DNA from: Amphritea atlantica
GTDB lineage: Bacteria > Pseudomonadota > Gammaproteobacteria > Pseudomonadales > Balneatricaceae
NCBI GenBank assembly: GCA_024397875.1
Contig: CP073344.1
Span: forward strand, 4,185,034 to 4,249,033
Reading direction: 5' to 3'
DNA: 64,000 nt
Shown: piece by piece, positions 11,623-20,687 of the stretch
How positions within the stretch are numbered: position 1 is the first letter of the stretch
Layout: every line of letters starts with the position of its first letter
Notes under the pieces: generated by a model
Database searches by the model: none
Seen by the model: only the letters and a program-made list of their open reading frames with translations
Told to the model about the DNA's origin: nothing
Made by a program: the position numbers and the translations under genes

Positions 11623-13452
11623 ATGTGTGGAATAGTAGGGGCTATCGCTGGCCGGAATATTTCAGCGATTCTGCTGGAAGGACTTAAACGGCTGGAATAC
11701 CGGGGTTATGATTCGGCGGGTATGGCGGTTCTTAATAGCACTTCGGGCCTGCTTGATCATCTGAAGCGGGTGGGTAAGGTGGCTGAACTGGATGCCGCTT
11801 TGAGTGAATTACCGCTACCCGGTTATCTGGGAATCGCTCATACCCGCTGGGCAACCCACGGAAAGCCTGAGCAGCGCAATGCCCACCCGCATCTCTCTGC
11901 CGATCGCATTGCCGTCGTGCATAACGGTATTATCGAAAATCACACCGCGCTGAAGACTGAGCTGGTTGCTGATGGTTATCAATTTTTATCTGATACCGAT
12001 ACTGAAGTCGTTACCCATCTGATCCACCGGGAAGTGATCGCCGGTAAAGGGCTGCAAGCGGCGCTGAAAGAGACCTTAAAGCGACTGGACGGCGCCTATG
12101 CATTGGCAGTGATCGATCAGCAGCAACCGGATCTGCTGCTGGCGACCCGTATGGGCAGTCCGCTGGTGATCGGTGTGGGTATCGAGGAAAATTTTATCGC
12201 TTCAGACCCGCTGGCGTTGTTGCAGGTGACCGATCGTTTTATCTATCTGGAGGAGGGGGATATCGCCTCTATTACCCGCTCCGGGGTTCAGGTTGAAGAT
12301 ATTGCCGGTCAGCCGGTAAAGCGTGAGGTTCAGCTGTTTGAACATGGTCATGATGCCGCTGACAAGGGCGAGTACCGTCACTACATGCTGAAAGAGATCT
12401 ATGAACAGCCCACAGTGATCCGTAACGTGCTTGAAGGCAGGATCCATCAGGGGCATGTGCTGGAGCAGGTGTTCGGTAGCGGCGCATCCGAGCTGTTTGA
12501 CCAGGTGAAAATGGTCCAGATCGTTGCCTGTGGTACCAGTTACAATGCCGGCGTGGTGGCCCGTTACTGGATTGAAAAACTGGTTGGAATCCCCTGTATG
12601 GTGGAAGTAGCCAGCGAGTTCCGTTATCGCAAAACCGTGTGTATGCCCGGAACCCTGTTTATTACCATCTCCCAGTCCGGGGAAACAGCCGATACCCTCT
12701 CCGCGCTGCGGGAAGCGAAAGAGCAAAACTATCTTGGCTTCCTGTCGATCTGTAATGTCGCAGGCAGCTCGCTGGTGCGGGAGTCCGATCTGGCGATTAT
12801 GACCAATGCCGGTCCGGAGATCGGAGTCGCTTCAACCAAAGCCTTCACCAGTCAGTTAGTCGTACTGATGCTGACCACTCTGGTGTTGGCCCGTCGCTAT
12901 GGTTTTGAGGGCGAACGGGAGATTGTTGCTCAGTTGCAGCAGTTATCCGCCCTGACTGATCAGGTACTGGCGCTGGATCCACAGATCCAGAAAATGGCGG
13001 AACACTTTGTTGATAAGCACCACGCTCTGTTTCTGGGTCGGGGTACCATCTACCCGGTGGCGGTAGAGGGCGCTCTGAAGCTTAAAGAGATTTCCTACAT
13101 CCATGCAGAAGCGTACCCTGCAGGTGAGCTGAAACATGGCCCTCTGGCGCTGGTAGACGAGGATATGCCGGTCGTAGCCGTTGCGCCGAACAACTCGTTG
13201 CTGGAAAAACTTCAGGCTAATCTGGAAGAGGTACGGGCCCGGGGCGGAAAACTGTTCCTGTTCGCCGATTCTAAAGCGCAGGTGAAACCCGGTAATGATC
13301 TGGAACTGATCACCCTGCCGGATGTGCCAACGGTGATGGCGCCGATCATCTACTCCATCCCGCTGCAGTTGCTGGCTTACTATGTCGCCTGCCTGAAAGG
13401 CACCGATGTCGATCAGCCACGTAATCTGGCAAAATCCGTCACGGTGGAATAA
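11623..13452 (+). CDS. glmS: Glutamine-fructose-6-phosphate aminotransferase (isomerising)
   Basis: The 609-residue enzyme makes glucosamine-6-phosphate, the first step toward UDP-GlcNAc. Cys2 of [10 protein letters not shown] is the glutaminase nucleophile once Met is removed. The N-terminal amidotransferase half is followed by two SIS sugar-isomerase domains with [22 protein letters not shown] and [16 protein letters not shown]. The C-terminal end [13 protein letters not shown] is the strongly conserved sequence whose DNA forms the Tn7 target. It follows glmU by 12 bases with a GGAAG ribosome site. No glmS ribozyme leader is present, as expected in this group. Confidence 0.97.
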   Translation: MCGIVGAIAGRNISAILLEGLKRLEYRGYDSAGMAVLNSTSGLLDHLKRVGKVAELDAALSELPLPGYLGIAHTRWATHGKPEQRNAHPHLSADRIAVVHNGIIENHTALKTELVADGYQFLSDTDTEVVTHLIHREVIAGKGLQAALKETLKRLDGAYALAVIDQQQPDLLLATRMGSPLVIGVGIEENFIASDPLALLQVTDRFIYLEEGDIASITRSGVQVEDIAGQPVKREVQLFEHGHDAADKGEYRHYMLKEIYEQPTVIRNVLEGRIHQGHVLEQVFGSGASELFDQVKMVQIVACGTSYNAGVVARYWIEKLVGIPCMVEVASEFRYRKTVCMPGTLFITISQSGETADTLSALREAKEQNYLGFLSICNVAGSSLVRESDLAIMTNAGPEIGVASTKAFTSQLVVLMLTTLVLARRYGFEGEREIVAQLQQLSALTDQVLALDPQIQKMAEHFVDKHHALFLGRGTIYPVAVEGALKLKEISYIHAEAYPAGELKHGPLALVDEDMPVVAVAPNNSLLEKLQANLEEVRARGGKLFLFADSKAQVKPGNDLELITLPDVPTVMAPIIYSIPLQLLAYYVACLKGTDVDQPRNLAKSVTVE

Positions 13453-13480
13453 CGCTTACCTGGCCTGATGGCGAAATACG
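13417..13480 (+). other. Predicted attTn7 site, unoccupied
   Basis: The end of glmS encodes [13 protein letters not shown], the coding stretch read by TnsD in E. coli. Tn7 inserts about 25 bases past the stop, which would be near 13475-13480. The downstream sequence leads straight to a chromosomal chemoreceptor gene with no transposon end, so the site looks empty. Conserved-site knowledge is applied here; the exact point is inferred. Confidence 0.55.
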
Positions 13481-13504
13481 CCCTGTTGATCGTCTTCAGG
13501 CCAG
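13460..13504. repeat. Inverted repeat downstream of glmS
   Basis: CTGGCCTGA at 13460-13468 pairs perfectly with TCAGGCCAG at 13496-13504 across a 27-base loop. It may act as a 3' structure or terminator of glmUS, but there is no T-run after it. Confidence 0.4.
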
Positions 13505-13715
13505 TCTCTCAAGTGCTCAGGGAGATAAAGGGCGGCCTCAGGGTAAGATGACGCTTTTATTACCCAATCTGGTTGTTATACGAAAGTATAGTGAAGCAAT
13601 CGTTGCTATAGTTCCCTCTGGTATTACTACATTTTTCAGAACGTTTTGAACCTTTTCGGGTCAGTGATCGTTCTCCTGAAAAAATAATAATAATTTCATA
13701 TGTCAGGGTTACTCT

Positions 13716-15674
13716 ATGAAAATTCGTACTAAGTTGCTGGCCTTCATTGCAATTTCGGTCATAGTGCCAATTATTATCATTTCATCATTTTCTATCTATG
13801 AAGCCAGAGTGACCGCACTGGATAACTTTGAAACCAGCAGCCGTAAAGAGATCACTCAGATCGATAATGCCTTTAACATCTTTTTTAAAGCTATTGCCGA
13901 TAATGTAACTTTCGTGGCGGATCTTCCGCTGGTTAAAGATAATAGCTTTAACTTATCCAATTTTCTTAATGGGCCTGGCAGTTTCAAATCGCATCTGAGT
14001 GCCGGGGGAAAGGAGGCGGAGCTGTTCCGCATTTACGAGAAGTTTGGTCAGACCCATCCTGGGCTGGCCTATGTGTATTCTGGTCGTGCTGACGGCGGTT
14101 ACATTCAGTGGCCCGATGTTGCCATTAAAGATGCATACGATCCGCGTCCCCGTCCGTGGTATAAAAAAGCACTGGAAAATCCTGGCGAGGTGGTGCGTAC
14201 TGAGGCTTATTACTGGGCGGGAGATGATGCCACCTTTGTTGGTACCGCCAAGACGATTACTGACAGTTCAGGCAAAGTTATGGGGGTGCAGTCGATGGAT
14301 GTCTCCGTGAAACAGCTGACGGAGATTGTGCAGCAGATAAAAATTGGCGAGCGTGGACACATCTTGCTGATTGAAGACAGCGGAACGGTTTTAGTTGATC
14401 CACTTTTTCCAGAGCATAACTTCAAAAAAGTCAGTGCGCTGGATACCCAACTGTTTAAACAGCTTGTATCGGTTGATTCTGGTCTGTTGGAAGTCGAGCG
14501 TAATGGTGAAAACTATCTGGCAAAGGTGGTTAAATCCTCTGCGCTGGGCTGGCGCTTTGTTGCGCTGGTTCCAGCCGATGAGGTCTTTGCGACGGCTGAC
14601 AGAATTGCCTGGCTATCGCTGATTATTGCTGCGGTACTTATCGCACTGTTTATCTCGGTTGGTGCATTATTTTCTAAACTGATTACCCGGCCGATTGATC
14701 GTGTCGCTGATGTGTTGAAAAGCATCGCTGACGGAGAGGGGGATCTGACCACCCGGTTACCGATAGAGTCAAATGATGAGGTCGGTGAGCTATCCCGTTC
14801 ATTCAATCAGTTTATAGAAAAGCTGCAATCGATCATTCAACAGATAGTCGGGCTTTCCGGAGAACTGAAAAGTAGTGCCGATGCGGCTGCGGAGAGTGCG
14901 AATGGTTCTATGGCTGAGGTGAGGCATCAATTGGATCAGATTACTCTGGTGGCCACGTCAGTGGAAGAGATGTCGGCGGCGACTCAGGAAATTGCTTCCA
15001 ATGCTGAGCATACATCCCATGCTGCCAGTGAAAGCGCCCGTTTTAGCAAGCAGGGCCAGGCCGTGGTAATGAAAGCCCGGGATTCAATCGATGATCTGGC
15101 GGGCGAGGTGAGTACTGCATCGCAGGTTATCCTCAAACTGAGCGAACACTCTCAGCAGATAAACTCGATTCTGGGTACGATCCAGGGAATAGCAGAGCAA
15201 ACAAACCTGTTAGCGCTAAATGCTGCGATTGAAGCGGCACGTGCAGGAGAGAATGGCCGTGGATTTGCGGTAGTCGCTGATGAAGTCAGAAGTCTTTCAC
15301 AGAAAACGACGGTCTCCACTGCTGATATACGCAATATGATCGCGACACTTCAGTCTACAACACAGCAGGCCGTGTCGATTATGACCAGCAGTGAAGCGAT
15401 GGCTCAGACTTCTGTTGCTGAGGCCAATCAGGCCTATGAACAGTTGGTTCTGATAACGGATTCTGTGAATAATATCAGTGATATGTCTGCCCAGATCGCC
15501 ACGGCGACAGAGGAGCAGAGTATGGTCAATAACGGCATATCGGAGAATACCTCTCAGATTAAAATGATTGCCGATCAGATGTTCGAAAATGCTGATACCC
15601 GACTGAAGCGATCCCGCAAACTGCATTCTCTTTCTGAAGGTATGCATGGTCAGGTCGGACTTTTTAAAGTCTGA
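13716..15674 (+). CDS. Methyl-accepting chemotaxis protein with dCache sensor
   Basis: A 652-residue inner-membrane chemoreceptor. TM1 is near residues 8-27, the periplasmic double-Cache domain runs to about 290, TM2 is near 297-320 and HAMP follows. The signalling hairpin is centred on [35 protein letters not shown], described by its ends. The Cache domain has Tyr141, Arg146, Trp148, Tyr149, Tyr165/166 and Asp195. Their spacing is close to the amino-acid binding pattern known for dCache_1AA receptors such as PctA, so an amino-acid ligand is likely. It stands alone, with no che genes beside it, which is common. There is no C-terminal NWETF-type CheR tether. Confidence 0.9.
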   Translation: MKIRTKLLAFIAISVIVPIIIISSFSIYEARVTALDNFETSSRKEITQIDNAFNIFFKAIADNVTFVADLPLVKDNSFNLSNFLNGPGSFKSHLSAGGKEAELFRIYEKFGQTHPGLAYVYSGRADGGYIQWPDVAIKDAYDPRPRPWYKKALENPGEVVRTEAYYWAGDDATFVGTAKTITDSSGKVMGVQSMDVSVKQLTEIVQQIKIGERGHILLIEDSGTVLVDPLFPEHNFKKVSALDTQLFKQLVSVDSGLLEVERNGENYLAKVVKSSALGWRFVALVPADEVFATADRIAWLSLIIAAVLIALFISVGALFSKLITRPIDRVADVLKSIADGEGDLTTRLPIESNDEVGELSRSFNQFIEKLQSIIQQIVGLSGELKSSADAAAESANGSMAEVRHQLDQITLVATSVEEMSAATQEIASNAEHTSHAASESARFSKQGQAVVMKARDSIDDLAGEVSTASQVILKLSEHSQQINSILGTIQGIAEQTNLLALNAAIEAARAGENGRGFAVVADEVRSLSQKTTVSTADIRNMIATLQSTTQQAVSIMTSSEAMAQTSVAEANQAYEQLVLITDSVNNISDMSAQIATATEEQSMVNNGISENTSQIKMIADQMFENADTRLKRSRKLHSLSEGMHGQVGLFKV

Positions 15675-15742
15675 AGAGTGTTATAGGAGTTTGTAAACCA
15701 GACAGACTGAACCGCCAGAGCAGGGCCGCTAAACAGCTATTC

Positions 15743-15769
15743 TAAGCCCGGTGGTATAAACCGGGTTTA
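15743..15769 (+). terminator. Weak terminator-like hairpin after the chemoreceptor gene
   Basis: A 10-base stem (one G-T pair) with a CCCGGT/ACCGGG core and a 7-base loop lies 70 bases after the MCP stop. The T-run is short (three T), so it is only a probable terminator. Confidence 0.45.
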
Positions 15770-15816
15770 GGAGCTGCATTCGGACCGTATCAATGTGTGG
15801 TTTGGCCAGGGTTCAA

Positions 15817-15840
15817 TTAAGCACTTCATCAAGTGCTTAA
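15817..15840. repeat. Perfect 10-base inverted repeat upstream of the glutamate-synthase-like gene
   Basis: TTAAGCACTT and AAGTGCTTAA flank a CATC loop. It is in the 317-base gap between the MCP gene and the glutamate-synthase-like gene. Without a T-run on either side it resembles an operator or RNA hairpin more than a terminator. Apart from this and the hairpin at 15743, I see no gene in the gap (15675-15991). Confidence 0.5.
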
Positions 15841-15991
15841 ATCTGCAGCTGATTAAAACTTCTGATCATCTTTTTTCGTTCCGGGTCGAAACCCTGGTGC
15901 AGTTCCCGTAGGCAATACCGTTATAACAGGATAGGATTGGCGCTGATATCTTGAATGACCTGCGGATAAACACTATTAAGGAGTTCGGAAC

Positions 15992-17482
15992 ATGATCGAT
16001 CCCGTCAGTAGCTTTGCGATTAATTTCGTAGCAATTCTGGGCGGCATCCTGCTGTTAATTTTTGTTGTCGGACTGATTGCTGCGCTGATTATATATCAGA
16101 TCGATAAACATCAGACCGGCCAGACCATTCGACGCAACTACCCTCTGTTTGGTCGTTTTCGTTATGTGTTTGAGCATCTGGGAGAGTTCTTCCGGCAATA
16201 CTTTTTTGCTATGGATCGCGAGGAGATGCCGTTTAACCGGGCGCAACGCAGCTGGTGTTATCGCGCCGCCAAGAACATCGACAACACGATTGCATTTGGT
16301 TCCTCCCGGGACCTGCGGGCACCGGGTACTTATTATTTTCTCAACTGCCCTTTCCCGACACTGGCGGAAGATGCGGTCAGGAATCAGCCGCTACAAATTG
16401 GTCCCTACTGTCGCCAGCCATACGATGCCAGATCCTTTTTTAACATCTCCGGGATGAGTTACGGCGCTATTTCAAAGCCTGCTATCCAGGCACTGTCTAA
16501 CGGTGCCCGTGAAGCGGGGTGCTGGATGAACACGGGGGAGGGGGGATTATCACCGTTTCACCTTGAGGGCGGGTGTGACATCGTTTGTCAGATCGGTACC
16601 GCTAAATATGGGATGCGCGATGAACAGGGTCTGCTCAGCGATGAAAAGCTGAGAGAGAAGGCTGCATATCATCAGGTACGGATGTTTGAGATCAAACTGA
16701 GCCAGGGAGCCAAGCCCGGCAAAGGGGGAATGTTGCCTGCTGAAAAGGTGACCGCTGAGATAGCTGCCATTCGAGGCATTCCTGAAGGGGTTGCTTCTAT
16801 AAGTCCTAACCGGCATCGAGAGGTGGATTCTGCTGATGATCTGCTGGACCTGGTCTGTCATATCCGCGAGGTCACCGGCAAGCCGGTCGGCTTTAAGCTG
16901 GTGCTGGGTTCTACTGACTGGCTGGATGAGTTCTGTGAGCGGGTGGTTGCCAGGGGACTTGAGGAGGCTCCGGACTTTATAACACTGGATAGCAGTGATG
17001 GAGGCACCGGTGCAGCGCCAATGCCGCTGATGGATAGTGTTGGTTTGCCGTTACGGGAGAGTTTGCCAATACTGGTGAACAAGTTGATTATGCATGGCCT
17101 GCGTGAACGAATAAGGGTGATCGCCTCAGGCAAGTGTATCAACCCAACCGATGTGGCTGCGGCACTCTGTATGGGAGCTGATTTCTGTGTCAGCGCCCGG
17201 GGCTTTATGTTTTCGCTCGGCTGTATTCAGGCGCTGCAGTGTAATAAGAACACCTGTCCGAGCGGTGTTGCCACTCATGATAAAGCTCTGCAACGGGGGC
17301 TGGTGCCGGAAGATAAGGCTGTCAGGGTAACTCACTACCATGATAATCTGGTCCATGAAGTGGAGATGATTGCGCACTCCTGCGGGGTGCCAGAGCCGAG
17401 AAAACTGAAGCGTAAACATGCGGCGATAGTGATCGATAGTGGCCGTTCAGTACCGCTGGATATTCTGTATCCCGAGCTGTAG
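15992..17482 (+). CDS. FMN-binding glutamate synthase family protein
   Basis: A 496-residue protein related to the FMN synthase domain of GltB (COG0069). One membrane helix lies at residues about 7-33. The catalytic region has SGMSYGAISKPAIQAL, then KLSQGAKPGKGGMLP and TLDSSDGGTGAAP, the FMN and 2-oxoglutarate barrel signatures. Cys-x5-Cys-x4-Cys in CIQALQCNKNTC matches the 3Fe-4S ligands of glutamate synthase. It has no glutaminase domain, so it cannot be a full GOGAT by itself; the membrane anchor suggests an oxidoreductase of unknown substrate, as in other members of this subgroup. A bidirectional terminator follows. Confidence 0.85.
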   Translation: MIDPVSSFAINFVAILGGILLLIFVVGLIAALIIYQIDKHQTGQTIRRNYPLFGRFRYVFEHLGEFFRQYFFAMDREEMPFNRAQRSWCYRAAKNIDNTIAFGSSRDLRAPGTYYFLNCPFPTLAEDAVRNQPLQIGPYCRQPYDARSFFNISGMSYGAISKPAIQALSNGAREAGCWMNTGEGGLSPFHLEGGCDIVCQIGTAKYGMRDEQGLLSDEKLREKAAYHQVRMFEIKLSQGAKPGKGGMLPAEKVTAEIAAIRGIPEGVASISPNRHREVDSADDLLDLVCHIREVTGKPVGFKLVLGSTDWLDEFCERVVARGLEEAPDFITLDSSDGGTGAAPMPLMDSVGLPLRESLPILVNKLIMHGLRERIRVIASGKCINPTDVAAALCMGADFCVSARGFMFSLGCIQALQCNKNTCPSGVATHDKALQRGLVPEDKAVRVTHYHDNLVHEVEMIAHSCGVPEPRKLKRKHAAIVIDSGRSVPLDILYPEL

Positions 17483-17499
17483 TGAATCAGAAGGTAAAT

Positions 17500-17532
17500 A
17501 AAAAAGCCTGCAATCTGATTGCAGGCTTTTTT
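17500..17532. terminator. Bidirectional rho-independent terminator
   Basis: GCCTGCAA/TTGCAGGC stem with a 5-base loop, flanked by A-run and T-run. It serves the glutamate-synthase-like gene on the plus strand and the small convergent gene on the minus strand. Confidence 0.9.
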
Positions 17533-17543
17533 ATGCTCTGGTT

Positions 17544-17750
17544 TCAGATATCGTCAAACCAGCGCTCATCGTTAATCTGATATTCGAGCTCTTTGCGCTG
17601 TTTGCGTTCTTCGAGCGCCCGTCTGAGTGCCAGACTTTTCTTGCTGGCTATTTTTTGTTTAGCTTGCTTTTCATGCTCCTCGATACCGACGATGATATCG
17701 AAGACTGTTGTCTGGATTTCGTTCAGATCCTGATCTTTCCGTATAAGCAT
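17544..17750 (-). CDS. Small charged protein, PA3496-like
   Basis: A 68-residue protein with no membrane segment. The C-terminal half is a highly charged helix (ALRRALEERKQRKELEYQIND) ending in ERWFDDI. The RRA.E......K.ELE pattern recalls the PA3496 family of small putative envelope-integrity proteins, but that match is by eye and weak. GGAG lies eight bases ahead of the ATG. It is convergent with the upstream gene and shares its terminator. The gene is probably real because of its ribosome site and terminator; its function is unknown. Confidence 0.55.
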   Translation of the reverse strand: MLIRKDQDLNEIQTTVFDIIVGIEEHEKQAKQKIASKKSLALRRALEERKQRKELEYQINDERWFDDI

Positions 17751-17959
17751 AGCATGTGCTCCTATACCCTCTGTAAAGTCCGCCTGGAAGCCTATAAATC
17801 TGACAGGCTAACCGACCGCCTCGTATTTCTGATTAACAGGGATTCTCTTTTTTATACCAGGAGAAAGAGAATTTCAATAAGTCATAGGCCTTATCAAAGG
17901 CGCTGACGGGGCAGATACTGGCGTAAAAATGTTACAGAAAGAGGAAACAGCGGAGATAT

Positions 17960-18868
17960 TTATTCTTCGGTTTTTCGCAGTGGCAGGCGTTTATCGTTCT
18001 GGCGCAGGCTCTTCAGGCTGCGTTTGATCGTTTTCAGATGATCCAGCAGGCCAGGTCCCAGTTTCATTGCCACCCCGACCGCGAGCACATCAATTACCAC
18101 CAGGTGAACCACCCGGGATGACATCAGCGTGCTGAGGTCTTTATCCTCTTCCAGATCGATATGGATGGCAATACTGGCCAGATCTGACAGGGGGGTGTTG
18201 CTGGGGCAAAGCGAGATTACCGTGACGCCGGCATCTTTCACCAGTTTGACTGCGTGCAGCAGGTCTTTGGTACGACCGGTCTGGGAGATGGCGATGACCA
18301 CATCCTGCTCTGTCAGTGTTGTGGCTGAGATCATCTGCATGTGAGGGTCGGAGTAAGCCGACGCAGCAATTTTCAGGCGGTGGAATTTATGTTGTGCGTC
18401 GTTGCATACCGGCGCTGATGCGCCAAAACCATAGAGCTCCAGCCGGTTAGTGCTGGCAATCGCATTGATCGCTTCTTCCAGCGTATTGGCATCGAGTTCT
18501 TCACGAACCCGCATCATATTGCCCACCGTTGAATCGAAGATCTTCTGCTTGAATTCGCTGACGGTATCTTTGCTATTCAGGGAGAACTGTTCGAAGTTTG
18601 CGTTGCTGGCAAGGCCCTGAGCAAGGGTTAGCTTAAAGTCCTGAAAGCCGTCATAGTGGAGTGCGCGGCAGAACCGCACGACGGTAGGCTCACTTACATT
18701 CGCTTCAGAGGCCAGATCGACAATGCGCATGTGGATTACATCGGAGGGATGTTCCAATACGTAATCGGCAACTTTCTGCTCTGATTTTCGCAGACTAATT
18801 TTCGCGTCTGCAATAGATTTAAGAAGATTAAGCGGCTGCAAGCTGGTTTCCGTATTCAGGTTAGGCAT
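17960..18868 (-). CDS. hexR: MurR/RpiR-family regulator, HexR-like
   Basis: A 302-residue regulator. Residues about 10-85 form an RpiR helix-turn-helix (LRKSEQKVADYVLEHP, VSEPTVVRFCRALHYDGFQDFKL). Residues about 130-270 form a SIS sugar-phosphate domain (ELYGFGASAPVCNDAQHKF, VIAISQTGRTKDLL). This is the HexR arrangement; HexR senses 2-keto-3-deoxy-6-phosphogluconate and controls central carbon genes. No zwf, edd or eda gene lies beside it, so the HexR assignment rests on sequence resemblance. A different RpiR paralogue is possible. It is divergent from the TRAP binding-protein gene with a 205-base gap. Confidence 0.7.
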   Translation of the reverse strand: MPNLNTETSLQPLNLLKSIADAKISLRKSEQKVADYVLEHPSDVIHMRIVDLASEANVSEPTVVRFCRALHYDGFQDFKLTLAQGLASNANFEQFSLNSKDTVSEFKQKIFDSTVGNMMRVREELDANTLEEAINAIASTNRLELYGFGASAPVCNDAQHKFHRLKIAASAYSDPHMQMISATTLTEQDVVIAISQTGRTKDLLHAVKLVKDAGVTVISLCPSNTPLSDLASIAIHIDLEEDKDLSTLMSSRVVHLVVIDVLAVGVAMKLGPGLLDHLKTIKRSLKSLRQNDKRLPLRKTEE

Positions 18869-19073
18869 AACGGAAGAGAGTATATCAGTAATTCAGGTTA
18901 ATAGAATAAATGCGTCTTTCATTACCTGCGCATTTTATAGTGGCTTATTAATCAATGTGCCAATGCCGGCTATTTGAAATTGCAGCCATTATGACTTGGT
19001 GCTATGTTCAGTCCGTTATAGATAAAAAATACAATAAGTTAGATAACTAAAATGACGATTAGGGAGAAGCCTT

Positions 19074-20195
19074 GTGAAACGTCGTGATATTGTCAAAGTC
19101 CTCGGTCTGGGAGTTGCTGCTGCGGGACTGGCGGCCTGTACCGAAGAGAAGAAAGAGGTTGCTGATTGTAAGCCGGCCGCTCCGGCCGTTGCAGAGAAGC
19201 CGGAAACGATAGAGTGGAAAATGGTCACCACCTGGCCGAAAAACTTTCCTGGCCTGGGAACGGGCGCTAATCAACTGGCAGATCTTATTGGTCAGATGAG
19301 CGGTGGCCGGATTAATGTCAAAGTGTATGGTGCAAAAGAGCTGGTGGGGGCGCTGGAGATTTTTGATGCGGTTTCCCGGGGTACAGCGGAGATGGGGCAT
19401 GGCGCATCATATTACTGGAAAGGTAAATCCCGTGCTGCACAATTCTTTGCTGCCGTGCCGTTTGGTCTGACGGCGCAGGAGATGAACTCCTGGCTGTATC
19501 ATGGCGGCGGTATGGAGTTGTGGGAAGAGGTTTATGCTGAGTTTGGTCTGGTTCCGGGGGCTGCCGGTAATACCGGTGTGCAGATGGGTGGCTGGTTCAA
19601 CCGCGAGATCAATTCGGTTGAAGACCTGAAAGGTCTGAAAATGCGGATTCCAGGGCTGGGCGGTGAAGTGCTTAAGCGTGCCGGGGGTACTCCGGTACTA
19701 CTGCCGGGCGGTGAGATCTTCCCATCTTTGCAGTCTGGTGCAATCGATGCGACTGAGTGGGTAGGTCCATATAATGACCTGGCATTTGGTCTGCATAAAG
19801 CGGCTAAGTATTACTACTACCCGGGCTGGCATGAGCCAGGCACAACCCTTGAGTGCTTTATGAACAAGGAAGCCTTTGAAAAATTGCCGGAAGATTTGCA
19901 GATTATCGTACGAAATGCGATTCGGGTTGCCAACCAGGATATGCTGGCTGACTTCACGGCGAAGAATAACCGCGCGCTGGAACAGCTGAAGAGTGAACAT
20001 GGTGTTGAGTTGCGTGCGTTCCCTGACGATGTACTGAAACAGATTAAGACATTATCTGATGAGGTGGTTTCAGAGGAAGCAGCCAAAGATCCGATGTCTC
20101 AGAAAGTGTTTGAGTCTTTCGTGACGTTCCGCGACCAGGCGATCAAATGGCATGCTGTTTCTGAGCAGGCTTATCTGAACGCCCGGACACTGTAA
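19074..20195 (+). CDS. TRAP transporter substrate-binding lipoprotein (DctP/TakP type)
   Basis: A 373-residue extracytoplasmic binding protein. The N-terminus MKRRDIVKVLGLGVAAAGLAAC joins a twin-arginine motif to a lipobox (LAA-C near residue 22), so Tat export as a lipoprotein is predicted. The mature part shows DctP landmarks (WKMVTTWPKNFPGLGTG, FDAVSRGTAEMGHGASYYW, LKGLKMRIPGLGGEVLKRAGG) and closest resemblance by eye to TakP-like 2-oxoacid binders. The GTG start follows AGGGAG. Permease genes lie 0.5 kb away on the opposite strand, with a small gene between. Note that the tatABC export genes are at the end of the same window. Confidence 0.87.
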   Translation: MKRRDIVKVLGLGVAAAGLAACTEEKKEVADCKPAAPAVAEKPETIEWKMVTTWPKNFPGLGTGANQLADLIGQMSGGRINVKVYGAKELVGALEIFDAVSRGTAEMGHGASYYWKGKSRAAQFFAAVPFGLTAQEMNSWLYHGGGMELWEEVYAEFGLVPGAAGNTGVQMGGWFNREINSVEDLKGLKMRIPGLGGEVLKRAGGTPVLLPGGEIFPSLQSGAIDATEWVGPYNDLAFGLHKAAKYYYYPGWHEPGTTLECFMNKEAFEKLPEDLQIIVRNAIRVANQDMLADFTAKNNRALEQLKSEHGVELRAFPDDVLKQIKTLSDEVVSEEAAKDPMSQKVFESFVTFRDQAIKWHAVSEQAYLNARTL

Positions 20196-20210
20196 GCTAT
20201 TCAGGCTAAG

Positions 20211-20239
20211 AAAAAACAGGCTTTAATGCCTGTTTTTTT
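20211..20239 (+). terminator. Rho-independent terminator after the TRAP binding protein gene
   Basis: ACAGGC/GCCTGT stem with a TTTAAT loop, an upstream A-run and seven T after the stem. Confidence 0.92.
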
Positions 20240-20367
20240 ATAACTTATCTATAATATTAAGCTTTAAATGTTATAACGATATCAGGGCTTCTCAGCTCTA
20301 TTTTCAGCTCTATTTCAGGATAGCCTCATATATTGAATGTGAAATGGAAGCAAATGAGGATATCACC

Positions 20368-20619
20368 ATGAGCATTAAATTCTTATCAGCGATTACTCTG
20401 GGATTGGTAGTGGTCTCATCTAGCGTATTTTCTGCTGGCCCTACACTAAATGACCCTTATTCCGGACATGTAATGAACAATTCAAAAGTAAATTCCAGCT
20501 ATGGAATTCATGATGCAGAAATGCGTAGTATGTCTATGTCTACTCAATCTGTTGATAAAGCGATGAGCCACGACATGATGGCCCCAGTTTTTGGTTGGGA
20601 TGCTGATTCATCAAGGTAA
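20368..20619 (+). CDS. Small secreted Met- and Ser-rich protein
   Basis: An 83-residue protein with a clear signal peptide (KFLSAITLGLVVVSSSVFSA, likely cut after the last Ala, near residue 23). The mature part of about 60 residues has Met in a loose pattern (HVMNNS, EMRSMSMSTQ, AMSHDMMAP) and three His, with no Cys. Met/His-rich small periplasmic proteins can bind copper, but that is only a suggestion. The start was placed at ATG 20368 because a GAGGATATCACC ribosome region lies ahead and the signal peptide begins here. It is flanked by terminators on both sides, so it is transcribed alone. Confidence 0.62.
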   Translation: MSIKFLSAITLGLVVVSSSVFSAGPTLNDPYSGHVMNNSKVNSSYGIHDAEMRSMSMSTQSVDKAMSHDMMAPVFGWDADSSR

Positions 20620-20640
20620 CTGAAACAGCTTTATATATAA

Positions 20641-20674
20641 AAAAGCCTCACGGTGCACCATGAGGCTTTTTTTT
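20641..20674. terminator. Bidirectional terminator between the small secreted gene and dctM
   Basis: AAAAGCCTCA and TGAGGCTTTT arms around a 10-base loop, with A- and T-runs on both sides. It ends the plus-strand small gene and the minus-strand permease operon. Confidence 0.9.
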
Positions 20675-20687
20675 GATCAGTTCTGAC

